Below are positions 47,037 to 54,861 of a stretch of DNA of 64,000 nt, piece after piece (the first letter of the stretch is position 1; every line of letters starts with the position of its first letter). The DNA is from Burkholderiaceae bacterium. Its GTDB lineage: Bacteria > Pseudomonadota > Gammaproteobacteria > Burkholderiales > Burkholderiaceae_C. The notes below the pieces were generated by a model. The model made no database searches and was not told the DNA's origin. It was given only the letters and a program-made list of their open reading frames with translations. Location: contig JACKLJ010000001.1 in the NCBI GenBank assembly GCA_024235955.1, positions 791,501-855,500 of the forward strand, written 5' to 3'. The translations under genes and the position numbers were made by a program.

Positions 47037-47834
47037 ATGAGCGAGGCCCGTTCTCCCGCCCGCGAAGCCCTGGCCGCCGGCCTGCCGGTGGCTCTGGTGG
47101 CCGTGCTGGCGCTGGCCGCCTGGTGGCTGCTCTCGGCCACGGTGTACGCCGGCAAGGCCTATCTGTTCCCCGGCCCGCAGGCGGTGGGCGCCGCGGTGGT
47201 CGAGAACGCCACCACGCTGGGCGTGGCCACGCTGATCACGCTCAAGGAGGCCAGCCTGGGCTACCTGGCGGCCATCGTCATCGGCGTGCTGCTGGCGGCG
47301 GTGATGAGCCAGTCGCGCCTGATCGAGCGCAGCCTCTACCCCTACGCCGTGCTGCTGCAGACCGTGCCGGTGGTGGCGGTGGCGCCGCTGATCGTGCTCT
47401 GGTTCGGCTACAACGAGTTGTCGGTGGTGGTGATCAGCTTCGTCATGGCGCTGTTCCCCATCGTCAACAACACGCTGCTGGGCTTGCGCTCGACCTCGCG
47501 CACGCTGGTGGAGCTGTTCGCGCTGCACAACAAAAGCCGCGTCACCGGGTTCTGGAAGCTGAGGCTGCCGAGCGCGTTGCCCAGCATCTTTGCCGGGCTG
47601 CGGATTTCGGCCGGGCTGTCGGTGATCGGCGCCATCGTGGGTGAGTTCATCATCGGCTCCGGCAACACCCAGGGTGGCCTGGGCGTGCAGATCGTGTTCG
47701 CCCAGGGGCGCATGTACACGGCGCTGCTGTTCGCCGAGGTGATCGCCGCCACGCTGCTGGGCTTCCTGTTCTTCCTGGTGGTGAGCGTGATCGGCCGCAT
47801 GCTGCTGCGGCACTGGCACGAATCGGCGCTCTGA
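47037..47834 (+). CDS. ABC transporter permease (SsuC/TauC-like)
   Basis: This 265-aa inner-membrane permease has about six hydrophobic segments and the EAA-type loop NTLLGLRSTSRTLVELFALH. TVPVVAVAPLIVLWFGYNEL and GAIVGEFIIGSGNTQGGLGV are typical of the sulfonate/taurine/nitrate class. The start at 47037 (MSEARSPAREA) is preceded by GGAGGG from the 65-bp repeat. It completes the importer. Confidence 0.92.
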   Translation: MSEARSPAREALAAGLPVALVAVLALAAWWLLSATVYAGKAYLFPGPQAVGAAVVENATTLGVATLITLKEASLGYLAAIVIGVLLAAVMSQSRLIERSLYPYAVLLQTVPVVAVAPLIVLWFGYNELSVVVISFVMALFPIVNNTLLGLRSTSRTLVELFALHNKSRVTGFWKLRLPSALPSIFAGLRISAGLSVIGAIVGEFIIGSGNTQGGLGVQIVFAQGRMYTALLFAEVIAATLLGFLFFLVVSVIGRMLLRHWHESAL

Positions 47835-47990
47835 GATCGCCAACGGGTTCCGAGCGGCGGCTGCACGCCTGCCTCACGCCCGAGGGGCGCCGCCGCGAGT
47901 TCGTGGACGACGGCGACGTGCGGGATATGGGCGGCGTGCGCTGAGCCATTCCGGCCGCGCGCCTGCTTTCATTTTTCAAGTATTTTTGGC

Positions 47991-48036
47991 CTCTGGCCCT
48001 TGTGCAGCGGGCGCAGGCAGCTATCAACTGCGTAGC
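47991..48036 (+). repeat. Dispersed GCAGGCAGCTAT element, copy (forward)
   Basis: CTCTGGCCCTTGTGCA, then GCGGGCGCAGGCAGCTAT and TAGC. It lies in the convergent gap between the permease and the thioredoxin-like gene. Confidence 0.88.
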
Positions 48037-48051
48037 ATCCGGGAGGCGCCG

Positions 48052-48597
48052 TCAACCCCGCCAGCCGGCCCACCACAGGCGCAGCCGCATGCCGATCTCG
48101 GTGGTGTAGCCCACGCTGGCGCTGCTGATGCGGCCATCCGGCGCGATGACGATGAAGGCCGGCACCGCGTGCACGCCCCAGGCGCGCGCCTGGCTGCCGT
48201 CGGCGTCCACCAGCGTGGGCCAGCCGAGCCCGCGCTGCGCCATCACCCGCGCGACGTTGGCGCCGCTGCCCGACTGCATGGCCACGCCGAGCACCGGCGC
48301 GTCGCCGGCCACGCGGCCGATGCTGTGCTCCTCCAGCTTGCAGATCGGGCACCAGTCGGCCCAGAAGTGCAGTGCCACCGGCTGGCCCGGGTGCGCGGCG
48401 CGCCACTGTGCCAGCGTGAGCACGCGGCCGTCGGTGGTGGGTGCCGCCAGCGCGGGCGCCGGGCCGCCGGGCACGTCGCGTGCCTGCCACCACGACACGG
48501 CGACCAGCACGCCGGCGACCATCAGGGCGTTGCCCAGCCAGCGGCGCCAGCGGGCGCGCGGGTTGGGGCGGGTGACGGGCGGCGCCTGGTCGCTCAT
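48052..48597 (-). CDS. Membrane-anchored thioredoxin-like protein (TlpA/ScsD type)
   Basis: This 181-aa protein has an N-terminal membrane anchor (WLGNALMVAGVLVAVSWWQA) and a periplasmic thioredoxin fold with the active site HFWADWCPIC and cis-Pro loop VHAVPAFIVIAPDGRI. ScsD-like proteins help redox control of periplasmic thiols under copper or oxidative stress. The start (48597) overlaps the TetR stop as ATGA, so the two are co-translated. The pairing suggests the regulator governs a redox-stress set. Confidence 0.88.
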   Translation of the reverse strand: MSDQAPPVTRPNPRARWRRWLGNALMVAGVLVAVSWWQARDVPGGPAPALAAPTTDGRVLTLAQWRAAHPGQPVALHFWADWCPICKLEEHSIGRVAGDAPVLGVAMQSGSGANVARVMAQRGLGWPTLVDADGSQARAWGVHAVPAFIVIAPDGRISSASVGYTTEIGMRLRLWWAGWRG

Positions 48598-49274
48598 GGC
48601 TTGGCGGGCCGGGCGCGTGGGGTGGTGGCCCTGGGCGTCGTTGCGCGTGGGCCAGGCTCGGCCTTGTCCTGCGTGGCCGAGCCCAGCAGCGCCTGCAGCG
48701 CCGGCTCCACCACCGCCAGCGGCAGGTGGCCGGCCATCACCAGCTGCGCCAGGCCGTGCACCGTGCCCCACAGCGCGGCGCCCAGCGCCTCGGGGTCGGC
48801 GGGGCCCAGCACGCCGTCGGCCAGCGCGGCGGCCACGCAGCCCTGCAACAGCTGCTCGTTGGCGGCGATCAGCGGCGCGGTTTCTTCGTTGGGCGCGCCC
48901 GGCGGGCAGAGCTGGGCGTCGAACACCAGCGCGAAGGCGTTCGGCTCCTCGGCGGCGAAGCGCACGTAGGCCAGGCCCAGCGCCACCAGCCGTTCCAGCG
49001 CGCCCGGCGCGCCTTCCACAGCAGTCTGCTGCGCCTGCAGGAAGCGCCGCATGGCTTCGGTGCCCACGGCCTTGAGCAGGCTGTCGCGGTCCGGGAAGTA
49101 GTGGTAGGGCGCCGCGTGGCTCACGCCGGCGGCGCGCGCCACCTCGCGCAGACTGAGCTGCGCCGCCGGCCGCTCGGCCAGCAGGCCGAAGGCACCGTCC
49201 AGCAAGGCCTGGCGCAGGTTACCGTGGTGGTAGGGCCGGGTGGATTCGACCGTTTTGACGGATGAACTTGACAC
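48594..49274 (-). CDS. TetR/AcrR-family transcriptional regulator
   Basis: This 226-aa repressor has the TetR helix-turn-helix (HHGNLRQALLDGAFGLLAER; REVARAAGVSHAAPYHYFPD) and a C-terminal all-helical ligand domain. Its C-terminal tail is Arg/Pro/Thr-rich (ATTPRATTPRARPAKP). GTG at 49274 (VSSSSVKTVE) is preferred; a GTG at 49304 lies in the divergent promoter. It is divergent from the flavoprotein gene with a large inverted repeat between them. Confidence 0.9.
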   Translation of the reverse strand: MSSSSVKTVESTRPYHHGNLRQALLDGAFGLLAERPAAQLSLREVARAAGVSHAAPYHYFPDRDSLLKAVGTEAMRRFLQAQQTAVEGAPGALERLVALGLAYVRFAAEEPNAFALVFDAQLCPPGAPNEETAPLIAANEQLLQGCVAAALADGVLGPADPEALGAALWGTVHGLAQLVMAGHLPLAVVEPALQALLGSATQDKAEPGPRATTPRATTPRARPAKP

Positions 49275-49324
49275 GAGAAAGATTCTAGCGGACACTGCGA
49301 TCACTCAATCTTTCCATTGTCAAG
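49267..49324. promoter_or_regulatory. Large inverted repeat in the TetR/flavoprotein promoter gap
   Basis: Arms 49267-49284 and 49307-49324 match at 15 of 18 positions in inverted orientation (CTTGACA...AAAGATT against AATCTTT...TGTCAAG). Each arm carries a TTGACA -35-like hexamer pointing towards its own gene. This looks like two operator sites overlapping divergent promoters. Confidence 0.6.
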
Positions 49325-49349
49325 ATTCAACCATGAAGGAGTCTCTGCC

Positions 49350-49976
49350 ATGTCTTCCGTTCTGCTGATCGACGGCCATCCCAACCCCGAATCGCTGTGC
49401 AGCGCCCTGGCCGCGCGCTACGCGCAAGGCGCGCGCTCAGCCGGCGCCAGCGTCGACGAGCTGGCCCTGCGCGAACTGCGCTTCGACCCGGTGCTGCACC
49501 TGGGTTACCGCGGCGAGCAGCCGCTCGAGCCGGACCTCCAGCAGGCGCAGCAGCGCATCCGGGCGGCGAGCCATGTGTGCCTGGTCACGCCGCTGTGGTG
49601 GGGCTCGGTGCCGGCGCTGCTGAAGGGCTTCTTCGACCGCACGCTGCAGCGCGGCTGGGCTTACCGCTACAAACCCAACGGCATGCCCGAAGGCCTGCTG
49701 GCCGGCCGCTCCGCGCGCGTGCTGCTCACCACCGATTCCCCCGGCTGGTACCTGCGCCTGGTGCAGGGCAGCCCGACCGAGCGGCAGCTGGTGCGCAGCA
49801 CCCTGCGCTTCTGCGGTTTCCAACCCGTGCGCGTGACCCGCTTCGGCCCGGTGCACAACAGCCAGCCGGCCGACCGTGCCCGCTGGCTGGAACAGGCCGC
49901 GGCGCTGGGCGGCACCGATGCCGCGCGCTGCCTGGCGGCCGGAGTTCGACCCGGTGCGGTGGTCCAGGCCCGGTGA
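49350..49976 (+). CDS. NAD(P)H-dependent flavodoxin-fold oxidoreductase (quinone reductase type)
   Basis: This 208-aa FMN protein of the NQO1/MdaB/KefF group has SVLLIDGHPNPESLCSALAA, TPLWWGSVPALLKGFFDRTL and a typical FRP-like GWAYRYKPNGMPEGLLAGRS. It probably performs two-electron reduction of quinones or related electrophiles. AAGGAG lies eight bases before the ATG. The divergent TetR regulator likely represses it until an electrophile is present. Confidence 0.88.
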   Translation: MSSVLLIDGHPNPESLCSALAARYAQGARSAGASVDELALRELRFDPVLHLGYRGEQPLEPDLQQAQQRIRAASHVCLVTPLWWGSVPALLKGFFDRTLQRGWAYRYKPNGMPEGLLAGRSARVLLTTDSPGWYLRLVQGSPTERQLVRSTLRFCGFQPVRVTRFGPVHNSQPADRARWLEQAAALGGTDAARCLAAGVRPGAVVQAR

Positions 49977-50040
49977 AGGCGACGCGCCATGCCGCCGCAG
50001 GATGAAAGACCGATAACGGCGAACCTTCAAGAGAAATCCG

Positions 50041-50089
50041 CTCCCAGCCCTTGCGTGACGGTCGCAGGGTGCTCTCATTTCGAGAGCAT
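50041..50089 (+). repeat. Dispersed element, diverged copy (forward)
   Basis: CCAGCCCTTGCGTGACG, GTCGCAGGGTGCTCT, then AGAGC. Both hairpin arms carry compensating changes (GCTCT/AGAGC instead of GCTAT/ATAGC). Confidence 0.7.
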
Positions 50090-50356
50090 CTGCAAGGGCT
50101 TCTTCGAAACCCCAGGGCCGAGCGAAGCGATGGCCCGAAATCCCCAAATCCCCTCTGGCCGTGCCGAGAAGCGCAGGGCGTGGGGCGGGCGCGGACACCG
50201 AAGGATGGCCGCGCTTCGTGCTCTGACTCGCTGCGGCTGTCCGAGCGGAGCGCCACAGGCGCGCAGCGAGTTCCGCAGCGCCGCCCCATGCCCGAGCATC
50301 GCAGGCTGCCCGCAGCGAAGCGCAGGGACACGGCAAGTGGGGTCGCCTTTTCTTTG

Positions 50357-50390
50357 CCTACTTTCTTTTGGCGAAGCAAAAGAAAGTAGG
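50357..50390. other. Strong AT-rich hairpin in a repeat block
   Basis: CCTACTTTCTTTT and AAAAGAAAGTAGG pair perfectly over 13 bp with an eight-base loop. It ends a GC-rich block. Confidence 0.85.
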
Positions 50391-50436
50391 TGCGCTGCCG
50401 GGCGCACATCCCGGCCTCCAGCGCAACCAGAAACAC

Positions 50437-50475
50437 TACGCTTTCAATAGCTGCCTGCGCCCGTCACACCTGGGA
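50437..50475 (-). repeat. Dispersed GCAGGCAGCTAT element, copy (reverse)
   Basis: ACGCTTTCAATAGCTGCCTG, CGCCCG, then a weak GGG arm. Confidence 0.8.
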
Positions 50476-50518
50476 AAAACGACGATTTCATTGAAAAAAA
50501 GAAGGCGGGCGACGCGCC

Positions 50519-50572
50519 AAGGCTTCGACAGGCCTGTCCAGAGCCTGCCGAAGGGCTCAGCCCGAACGGTGG
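50519..50572. repeat. GCTTCGACAGGC/CCGAAGGGCTCAG inverted repeat
   Basis: Nested palindromic block with ACAGGCCTGT and CTGCCGAAGGGCTCAG parts. It shares its building blocks with the copy at 57838-57912. Confidence 0.75.
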
Positions 50573-50610
50573 TGTCGTTCAGCAGCAGATGGAATTCTGA
50601 ACAGAATCAG

Positions 50611-50658
50611 TCTCCAGCCCTTTGGCAGCGGGCGCAACCAGCTATGATTTCAAGAGCA
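50611..50658 (+). repeat. Dispersed GCAGGCAGCTAT element, copy (forward)
   Basis: TCTCCAGCCCTTTGGCAGCG, GGCGCAACCAGCTATG, with a weak closing arm. Confidence 0.8.
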
Positions 50659-50771
50659 GCGGTGGTGCCGCGTCATGCTTGCCAGCTTGGCGCAACAGGC
50701 CGTGTCCGCTATCGTCGTGCTCCCGGCGAGCCTGCCCCGGACGGCAGGCCGCGGCGCAAGGAGACCGAACG

Positions 50772-51437
50772 ATGACCCAGGTGCGTGTGGAGAGTTTCGC
50801 CATCTCGCTGGACGGCTTTGGCGCCGGCCCCGACCAGAGCCTCGAGCATCCGCTGGGCGTGGGCGGCACCGAACTGCACCAGTGGCTCTTTCCCACGCGC
50901 ACCTTCCAGCGCATGCACGGCGCGGCAGGCGCTGACGGCAGCACCGGCATCGACGACGACTTTGCCGCCCGCGGGTTCAGGAACGTGGGCGCCTGGATCC
51001 TTGGCCGCAACATGTTCGGCCCCATCCGCGGCCCGTGGCCCAACCTGGACTGGCAGGGCTGGTGGGGCGACGAGCCGCCTTACCACGTGCCGGTGTTCGT
51101 CCTCACCCACCACGCGCGGCCGCCGCTGGCGATGGCGGGCGGCACCACCTTCCGCTTCGTCAGCGGCGGTATCCACGAGGCGCTGGCATTGGCGCGCGAA
51201 GCCGCGGGCGGGCAGGATGTGCGGATCGGCGGCGGCCCCGCCACCGTGCGGCAATACCTGCGCGAAGGCCTGATCGACGAGCTGCACCTGGCCATCGCGC
51301 CGGTGCTGCTCGGGCGCGGCGAACCGCTGCTGCAGGGCATTGACCTGCGCGCCCTGGGCTACGAATGCGCGGGTTTCACGCCATCCGAGAAGGCCACGCA
51401 CGTGGTGCTGCGGCGCAGTGCCGCGCGCGGCGGCTAG
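50772..51437 (+). CDS. Dihydrofolate-reductase-fold (RibD C-terminal-like) family protein
   Basis: This 221-aa protein of the dihydrofolate reductase family shows ESFAISLDGFGAGPDQSLEH at the start, GAWILGRNMFGPIRGPW in the middle, and a VRIGGGPATVRQYLREGLID cofactor-like turn followed by ELHLAIAPVLLGRGEPLLQG. Such stand-alone RibD-C proteins probably reduce a small molecule with NADPH; the substrate is unknown. The ATG at 50772 (MTQVRVESFA) has GGAG 14 bases upstream. Confidence 0.88.
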   Translation: MTQVRVESFAISLDGFGAGPDQSLEHPLGVGGTELHQWLFPTRTFQRMHGAAGADGSTGIDDDFAARGFRNVGAWILGRNMFGPIRGPWPNLDWQGWWGDEPPYHVPVFVLTHHARPPLAMAGGTTFRFVSGGIHEALALAREAAGGQDVRIGGGPATVRQYLREGLIDELHLAIAPVLLGRGEPLLQGIDLRALGYECAGFTPSEKATHVVLRRSAARGG

Positions 51438-51449
51438 CGCTGGTGGCGC

Positions 51450-52763
51450 TCAGGCCGCGGGCAGCACCGTCCCCGCGCATTCGCCGAAGCCGATGCGCGC
51501 GGCGCCCGGCCGCTGGCACCAGCCGCGCAGCACCACGGTGTCGCCGTCTTCCAGCCAGGTGCGGGTTTCGCCGCCCGGCAGCTGCACCGGGTTCTTGCCG
51601 CCGGTGGTCAGCTCGATCAGCGCGCAGGCCGAATCCAGCGTGGGGCCGGACAGCGTGCCGGTGCCCAGCAAGTCGCCCGGCTGCAGGTTGCAGCCGTTGA
51701 CCGTGTGGTGCGCCACCATCTGCGCCGCTGTCCAGTAGGCGTGGCGGTAGTTGGTCAGGCACAGGCGCGCGGGCGGGGTGCCGGCGGCGCGCATTTTCGG
51801 GGTCTGGATCAGCGCTTCCAGCTCGATGTCGAGCGCGCCCTGCTCGGCGTTGGCCGGGCTGCTCAGGTAGGGCAGCGGCTGGGGGTCGTCCGCCGGGTGG
51901 GCGAACGGGGCGCGGAACGGCGCCAAAGCTTCGAGCGTGACGATCCAGGGCGAGATGGTGGAGGCGAAGTTCTTCGACAAGAACGGCCCCAGCGGCTGGT
52001 ATTCCCAGCCCTGGATGTCGCGCGCCGACCAGTCGTTGAACAGCACGATGCCGAAGATGTGGTCCTCGGCCTGCTCGATGCCCACCGGCTCGCCCAGCTC
52101 GTTGGGCTGGCCGACGAAGACGCCCATCTCCAGCTCGATGTCCAGCCGCGCGCAGGGCTTGAACACCGGCGCATCGGCGCCCGGCGCCATGGTCTGCCCG
52201 CGCGGGCGCTTGAACTGCTGGCCCGATACGCCGATGCTGGACGAGCGGCCGTGGTAGCCGATGGGCACCCACTTGTAGTTGGGCAGCAGGGGGTTGTCGG
52301 GGCGGAACTGCTTGCCGATGTTGGTGGCGTGGTGGACCGAGGTGTAGAAATCCGTGTAGTCGCCGATGCGTGCCGGCACGCGGTACTCGGCCTCGGCCTG
52401 CGGCACCAGGCAGGCTCTCAGCGCAATCTCTTGCGCGGAGCCGGTTTGCAATGTTTTCGATAGCGCCTGGCGCAGATCGGACGAAGGCTGCGGGCCCATC
52501 TGCATCAGGTCGTTGAGCGTGCTCTGGGCCGCCGCACGGGCCGGCGCCTCGGCCGCGCCGCTGAACACCCCGGCGGCCACGGCGGCCGCCATGTCGACGA
52601 TCTGGTCGCCGATGGCCACGCCGCCGCGCCAGGCTTCGCTGCTGCCGAGCCGGCGGAACACCGCGAACGGCAGGTTCTGGATCGGGAAATCGGTCTGGCC
52701 GCCGTTGGCGGAGGCGACCCAGCTGGTGAGCCTGGGGTCGTGCGTGGCGTTCAAGGTGGGCAT
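51450..52763 (-). CDS. Fumarylacetoacetase
   Basis: This 437-aa enzyme splits fumarylacetoacetate to fumarate and acetoacetate, the last step of tyrosine/homogentisate breakdown. It has the FAH N-terminal domain (FPIQNLPFAVFRRLG) and the catalytic core with the Ca site (YTDFYTSVHHATNIGKQFRP; DIELEMGVFVGQPN; VLFNDWSARDIQGWEYQPLG). Full length and motif complete. Near residues about 95-120, the DNA resembles a decayed dispersed element (about 52450-52500). Homogentisate dioxygenase is not in the window. Confidence 0.93.
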   Translation of the reverse strand: MPTLNATHDPRLTSWVASANGGQTDFPIQNLPFAVFRRLGSSEAWRGGVAIGDQIVDMAAAVAAGVFSGAAEAPARAAAQSTLNDLMQMGPQPSSDLRQALSKTLQTGSAQEIALRACLVPQAEAEYRVPARIGDYTDFYTSVHHATNIGKQFRPDNPLLPNYKWVPIGYHGRSSSIGVSGQQFKRPRGQTMAPGADAPVFKPCARLDIELEMGVFVGQPNELGEPVGIEQAEDHIFGIVLFNDWSARDIQGWEYQPLGPFLSKNFASTISPWIVTLEALAPFRAPFAHPADDPQPLPYLSSPANAEQGALDIELEALIQTPKMRAAGTPPARLCLTNYRHAYWTAAQMVAHHTVNGCNLQPGDLLGTGTLSGPTLDSACALIELTTGGKNPVQLPGGETRTWLEDGDTVVLRGWCQRPGAARIGFGECAGTVLPAA

Positions 52764-52848
52764 GGGGTCTCCTGATTCGGAAGGCGCACGCCGGGGTGCG
52801 CCGAGGTCGGGCGAGGATAGCGCAGGCGCCGGGCCGAGGCGCCTGCGC

Positions 52849-53046
52849 TCAGAGGTTCTGCAGCGCGGCCTGGATGTGCTGCTGCGTCAGGGCCGGGTCG
52901 GCCAGCGCGTTGGCGTTGAGCAGCGCGAGCTTGACGAGGAACAGCTCGGCCTTGTCGGGCCCGGCGGTGTCGATGGCGGTGGCGAGCGCGTCGTACACGG
53001 TTTCCAGGCCGGGGATGTCGAGGGCGGGGGCGGCTGGGGCGGTCAT
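52849..53046 (-). CDS. DUF2783-family small protein
   Basis: This 65-aa protein (MTAPAAPALDIPGLETVYDA, then AELFLVKLALLNANALADPA) fits DUF2783, small proteins found next to FAD monooxygenases of aromatic breakdown. The start at 53046 has AGGAG eight bases upstream. ATG at 53070, overlapping the monooxygenase stop as ATGA, is a second candidate. A partner or stabiliser role is likely but unproven. Confidence 0.7.
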   Translation of the reverse strand: MTAPAAPALDIPGLETVYDALATAIDTAGPDKAELFLVKLALLNANALADPALTQQHIQAALQNL

Positions 53047-53066
53047 GGGGCTGGTCTCCTGGCGGT

Positions 53067-54758
53067 TCATTGCGGCAGCGCCTGGCGGAAGGCGGCCTGC
53101 AGGCGGGTGGCGTCCAGCGTGAGCCAGCGCGCGCACACGTGCTGGTCGGGCCGCAGCAGGTAGGCGCCGCCACTGGCGCCGATGCCGTAGCGCTGGCGCA
53201 GGTGGCCGTCGGCGTCGGCCAGGGTCTGGTCGGCGCCCTGCACGGGCGCGGGGGCGCCGATGGCGGTCACGCGCAGCGGCACGCCCTGCGCGCGCACCTG
53301 GGCGATCACATCCTGCAGCGGCTGTGGCATGGCAGCGGCGTCGGTGAAGTACAGCAGATCGAAGCCGCCGCCCAGGTGATCGAGCAGGTAGTCGCCCACG
53401 CCCAGGCGGATGTTGCGCGGCGGCGCGCCGTGCGCCGGGCCGGCGGTGAACAGGGCGTTGTCGTCGCCCGGGCTGTTGAGCACGGAATGCGTGTACTCGT
53501 GTGGGCGCGAGGTGCGCCAGTGGTAGAGCGGGCGCACGAAGGCCTGCGTGCGCGACAGCGACAGCACCGCGTCGCGCAGCACGCGGAAGCCGCGCGTGGG
53601 CGGGGTCATGAAGCGGGTGCTCTTGCCGGCCTCGTCGATGATCTCGCGCGCGGCGCCCACGCGCTCGGCGCTGTGGTTGGCCAGGAGGCGCTCGCCGGCC
53701 AGACCCTTGAGCACGAAGGCCAGGTGCCAGCCGAGCGACTGCGCGTCCTGGAACGCGGTGTTGGCGCCGCGCACGCCGAAGATCGGCAGCAGGTGGGCGG
53801 CGTCGCCGGTGAAGATGACGCGGCCGCTCACGTAGTCGGGCAGCGTCAGCGTGCGGGCGGAGTAGACGGAGGACCAGTCCATCTCCCACGGCGTGCCGCC
53901 AAAGCCGATCATCGCCAGCTGCGCGTCGATGCGGGCCTTGAGCGATTCGGGCCGCAGCGCGTCTTCCGGCTTTTCGCCCGGTGGCAGCTGGTAATCCACG
54001 CGCCAGATGCCGTGCGGCTCGCGGTGCATCAGGATGGTGTTGCCGGGGTTCCAGACCGGGTCGAAGAAGGCCAGCCGCTCGGTCGGCAGGGGCAGGTCGA
54101 TGCGGATGTCGGCGATGACGAAGAAGCCCTCGTACGAGGCGCCTTCCAGCTTCAGTCCGAGCATGGTGCGGATGTCGGAGCGCCCGCCGTCGGCGGCGAC
54201 CAGCCAGCCGGCTTCCAGCGCGTACTCGCCCTCGGGCGTGTCCACCGTCAGGCGGGCGTGGTCGGCCTGCTGCTGCACGCCCACCACCTTGTTGCCCCAG
54301 CGCAGCTCGATCAGCGGGCTAGCGGCGCAGGCGTCGAGCAGGTATTCCTCCAGGTACTGCTGCTGGAGGTTGAGCATGGGGAAGAAGCGGTCGTCGGCGT
54401 CGTGCGGCGCCTCCATGCGGAACACCGTCTGGCCCTGGTAGATCGAGTTGCCGAAGCGCCAGGGCAGGCCGCTGGCCGTCATGCGGCCGGCCACGCCGAC
54501 CTGCTGCAGGATTTCCATCGACCGGCGCGTGAACACGATGGCGCGGCTGCCTTGCGACACCTGCAGTTCCGAGTTCAGCAGCACGCTGGGCACGCCGTGG
54601 CGGGCCAGCTCCAGCGCCGTCACCATGCCGGCCGGCCCGGCGCCGGCGATCACCACCGGGTGGCGCGGCTGCGCTCCGTGGGCCGAGGGCAGCCAGGGCG
54701 CGTGCACGCGGTAGTCGTAGTAGATGGAAGGGCGGGGCGTGCCGACGGGCTGGTGCAT
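53067..54758 (-). CDS. FAD-dependent aromatic monooxygenase (MhpA/phenol-hydroxylase type)
   Basis: This 563-aa flavoprotein has the N-terminal GxGxxG (VVIAGAGPAGMVTALELARH), the mid DG motif (GWLVAADGGRSDIRTMLGLK), and GRVIFTGDAAHLLPIFGVRG of class A hydroxylases. A C-terminal thioredoxin-like domain follows, as in MhpA (3-(3-hydroxyphenyl)propionate hydroxylase). It probably hydroxylates a phenolic acid. The start at 54758 (MHQPVGTPRP) has GGAGACA upstream. It is divergent from a MarR regulator and upstream of the DUF2783 and fumarylacetoacetase genes. Confidence 0.88.
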   Translation of the reverse strand: MHQPVGTPRPSIYYDYRVHAPWLPSAHGAQPRHPVVIAGAGPAGMVTALELARHGVPSVLLNSELQVSQGSRAIVFTRRSMEILQQVGVAGRMTASGLPWRFGNSIYQGQTVFRMEAPHDADDRFFPMLNLQQQYLEEYLLDACAASPLIELRWGNKVVGVQQQADHARLTVDTPEGEYALEAGWLVAADGGRSDIRTMLGLKLEGASYEGFFVIADIRIDLPLPTERLAFFDPVWNPGNTILMHREPHGIWRVDYQLPPGEKPEDALRPESLKARIDAQLAMIGFGGTPWEMDWSSVYSARTLTLPDYVSGRVIFTGDAAHLLPIFGVRGANTAFQDAQSLGWHLAFVLKGLAGERLLANHSAERVGAAREIIDEAGKSTRFMTPPTRGFRVLRDAVLSLSRTQAFVRPLYHWRTSRPHEYTHSVLNSPGDDNALFTAGPAHGAPPRNIRLGVGDYLLDHLGGGFDLLYFTDAAAMPQPLQDVIAQVRAQGVPLRVTAIGAPAPVQGADQTLADADGHLRQRYGIGASGGAYLLRPDQHVCARWLTLDATRLQAAFRQALPQ

Positions 54759-54829
54759 GTTGTCTCCAGAAATCGTTTGGTGCGCGGGCTTGACCCGGCG
54801 CCTGCGATGCGCGATTATTCCGTGAATTG

Positions 54830-54843
54830 GTTGCGCGCGCAAC
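54830..54843. promoter_or_regulatory. Perfect palindrome in the MarR/monooxygenase gap
   Basis: GTTGCGCGCGCAAC is a perfect 14-bp palindrome, 18 bases before the MarR start and about 70 bases from the monooxygenase start. MarR dimers usually bind such dyads. Confidence 0.6.
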
Positions 54844-54861
54844 TATATCGAAAGACCTGGC

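Larger units (their letters stand above)
49977..50771. other. Gene-free repeat-rich interval
   Basis: No convincing gene is seen in 795 bases on either strand. It holds three dispersed-element copies (50041, 50437, 50611), a GC-rich repeat block at about 50085-50400, a strong hairpin at 50357-50390, and a GCTTCGACAGGC-type inverted repeat at 50519-50572. Confidence 0.7.

Noticed and set aside
46122..47843. 573-aa minus-strand open frame, Gln/His/Arg-rich
   Set aside because: Antisense to the ATPase and permease genes; the Gln/His/Arg-rich composition is typical of shadow frames in GC-rich DNA.
52450..52500. Copy of the dispersed element inside the fumarylacetoacetase gene
   Set aside because: GCAATGTTTTCGATAGCGCC and CGAAGGCTGCGGGCC are reminiscent of a reverse copy, but too many positions differ to count it with confidence.
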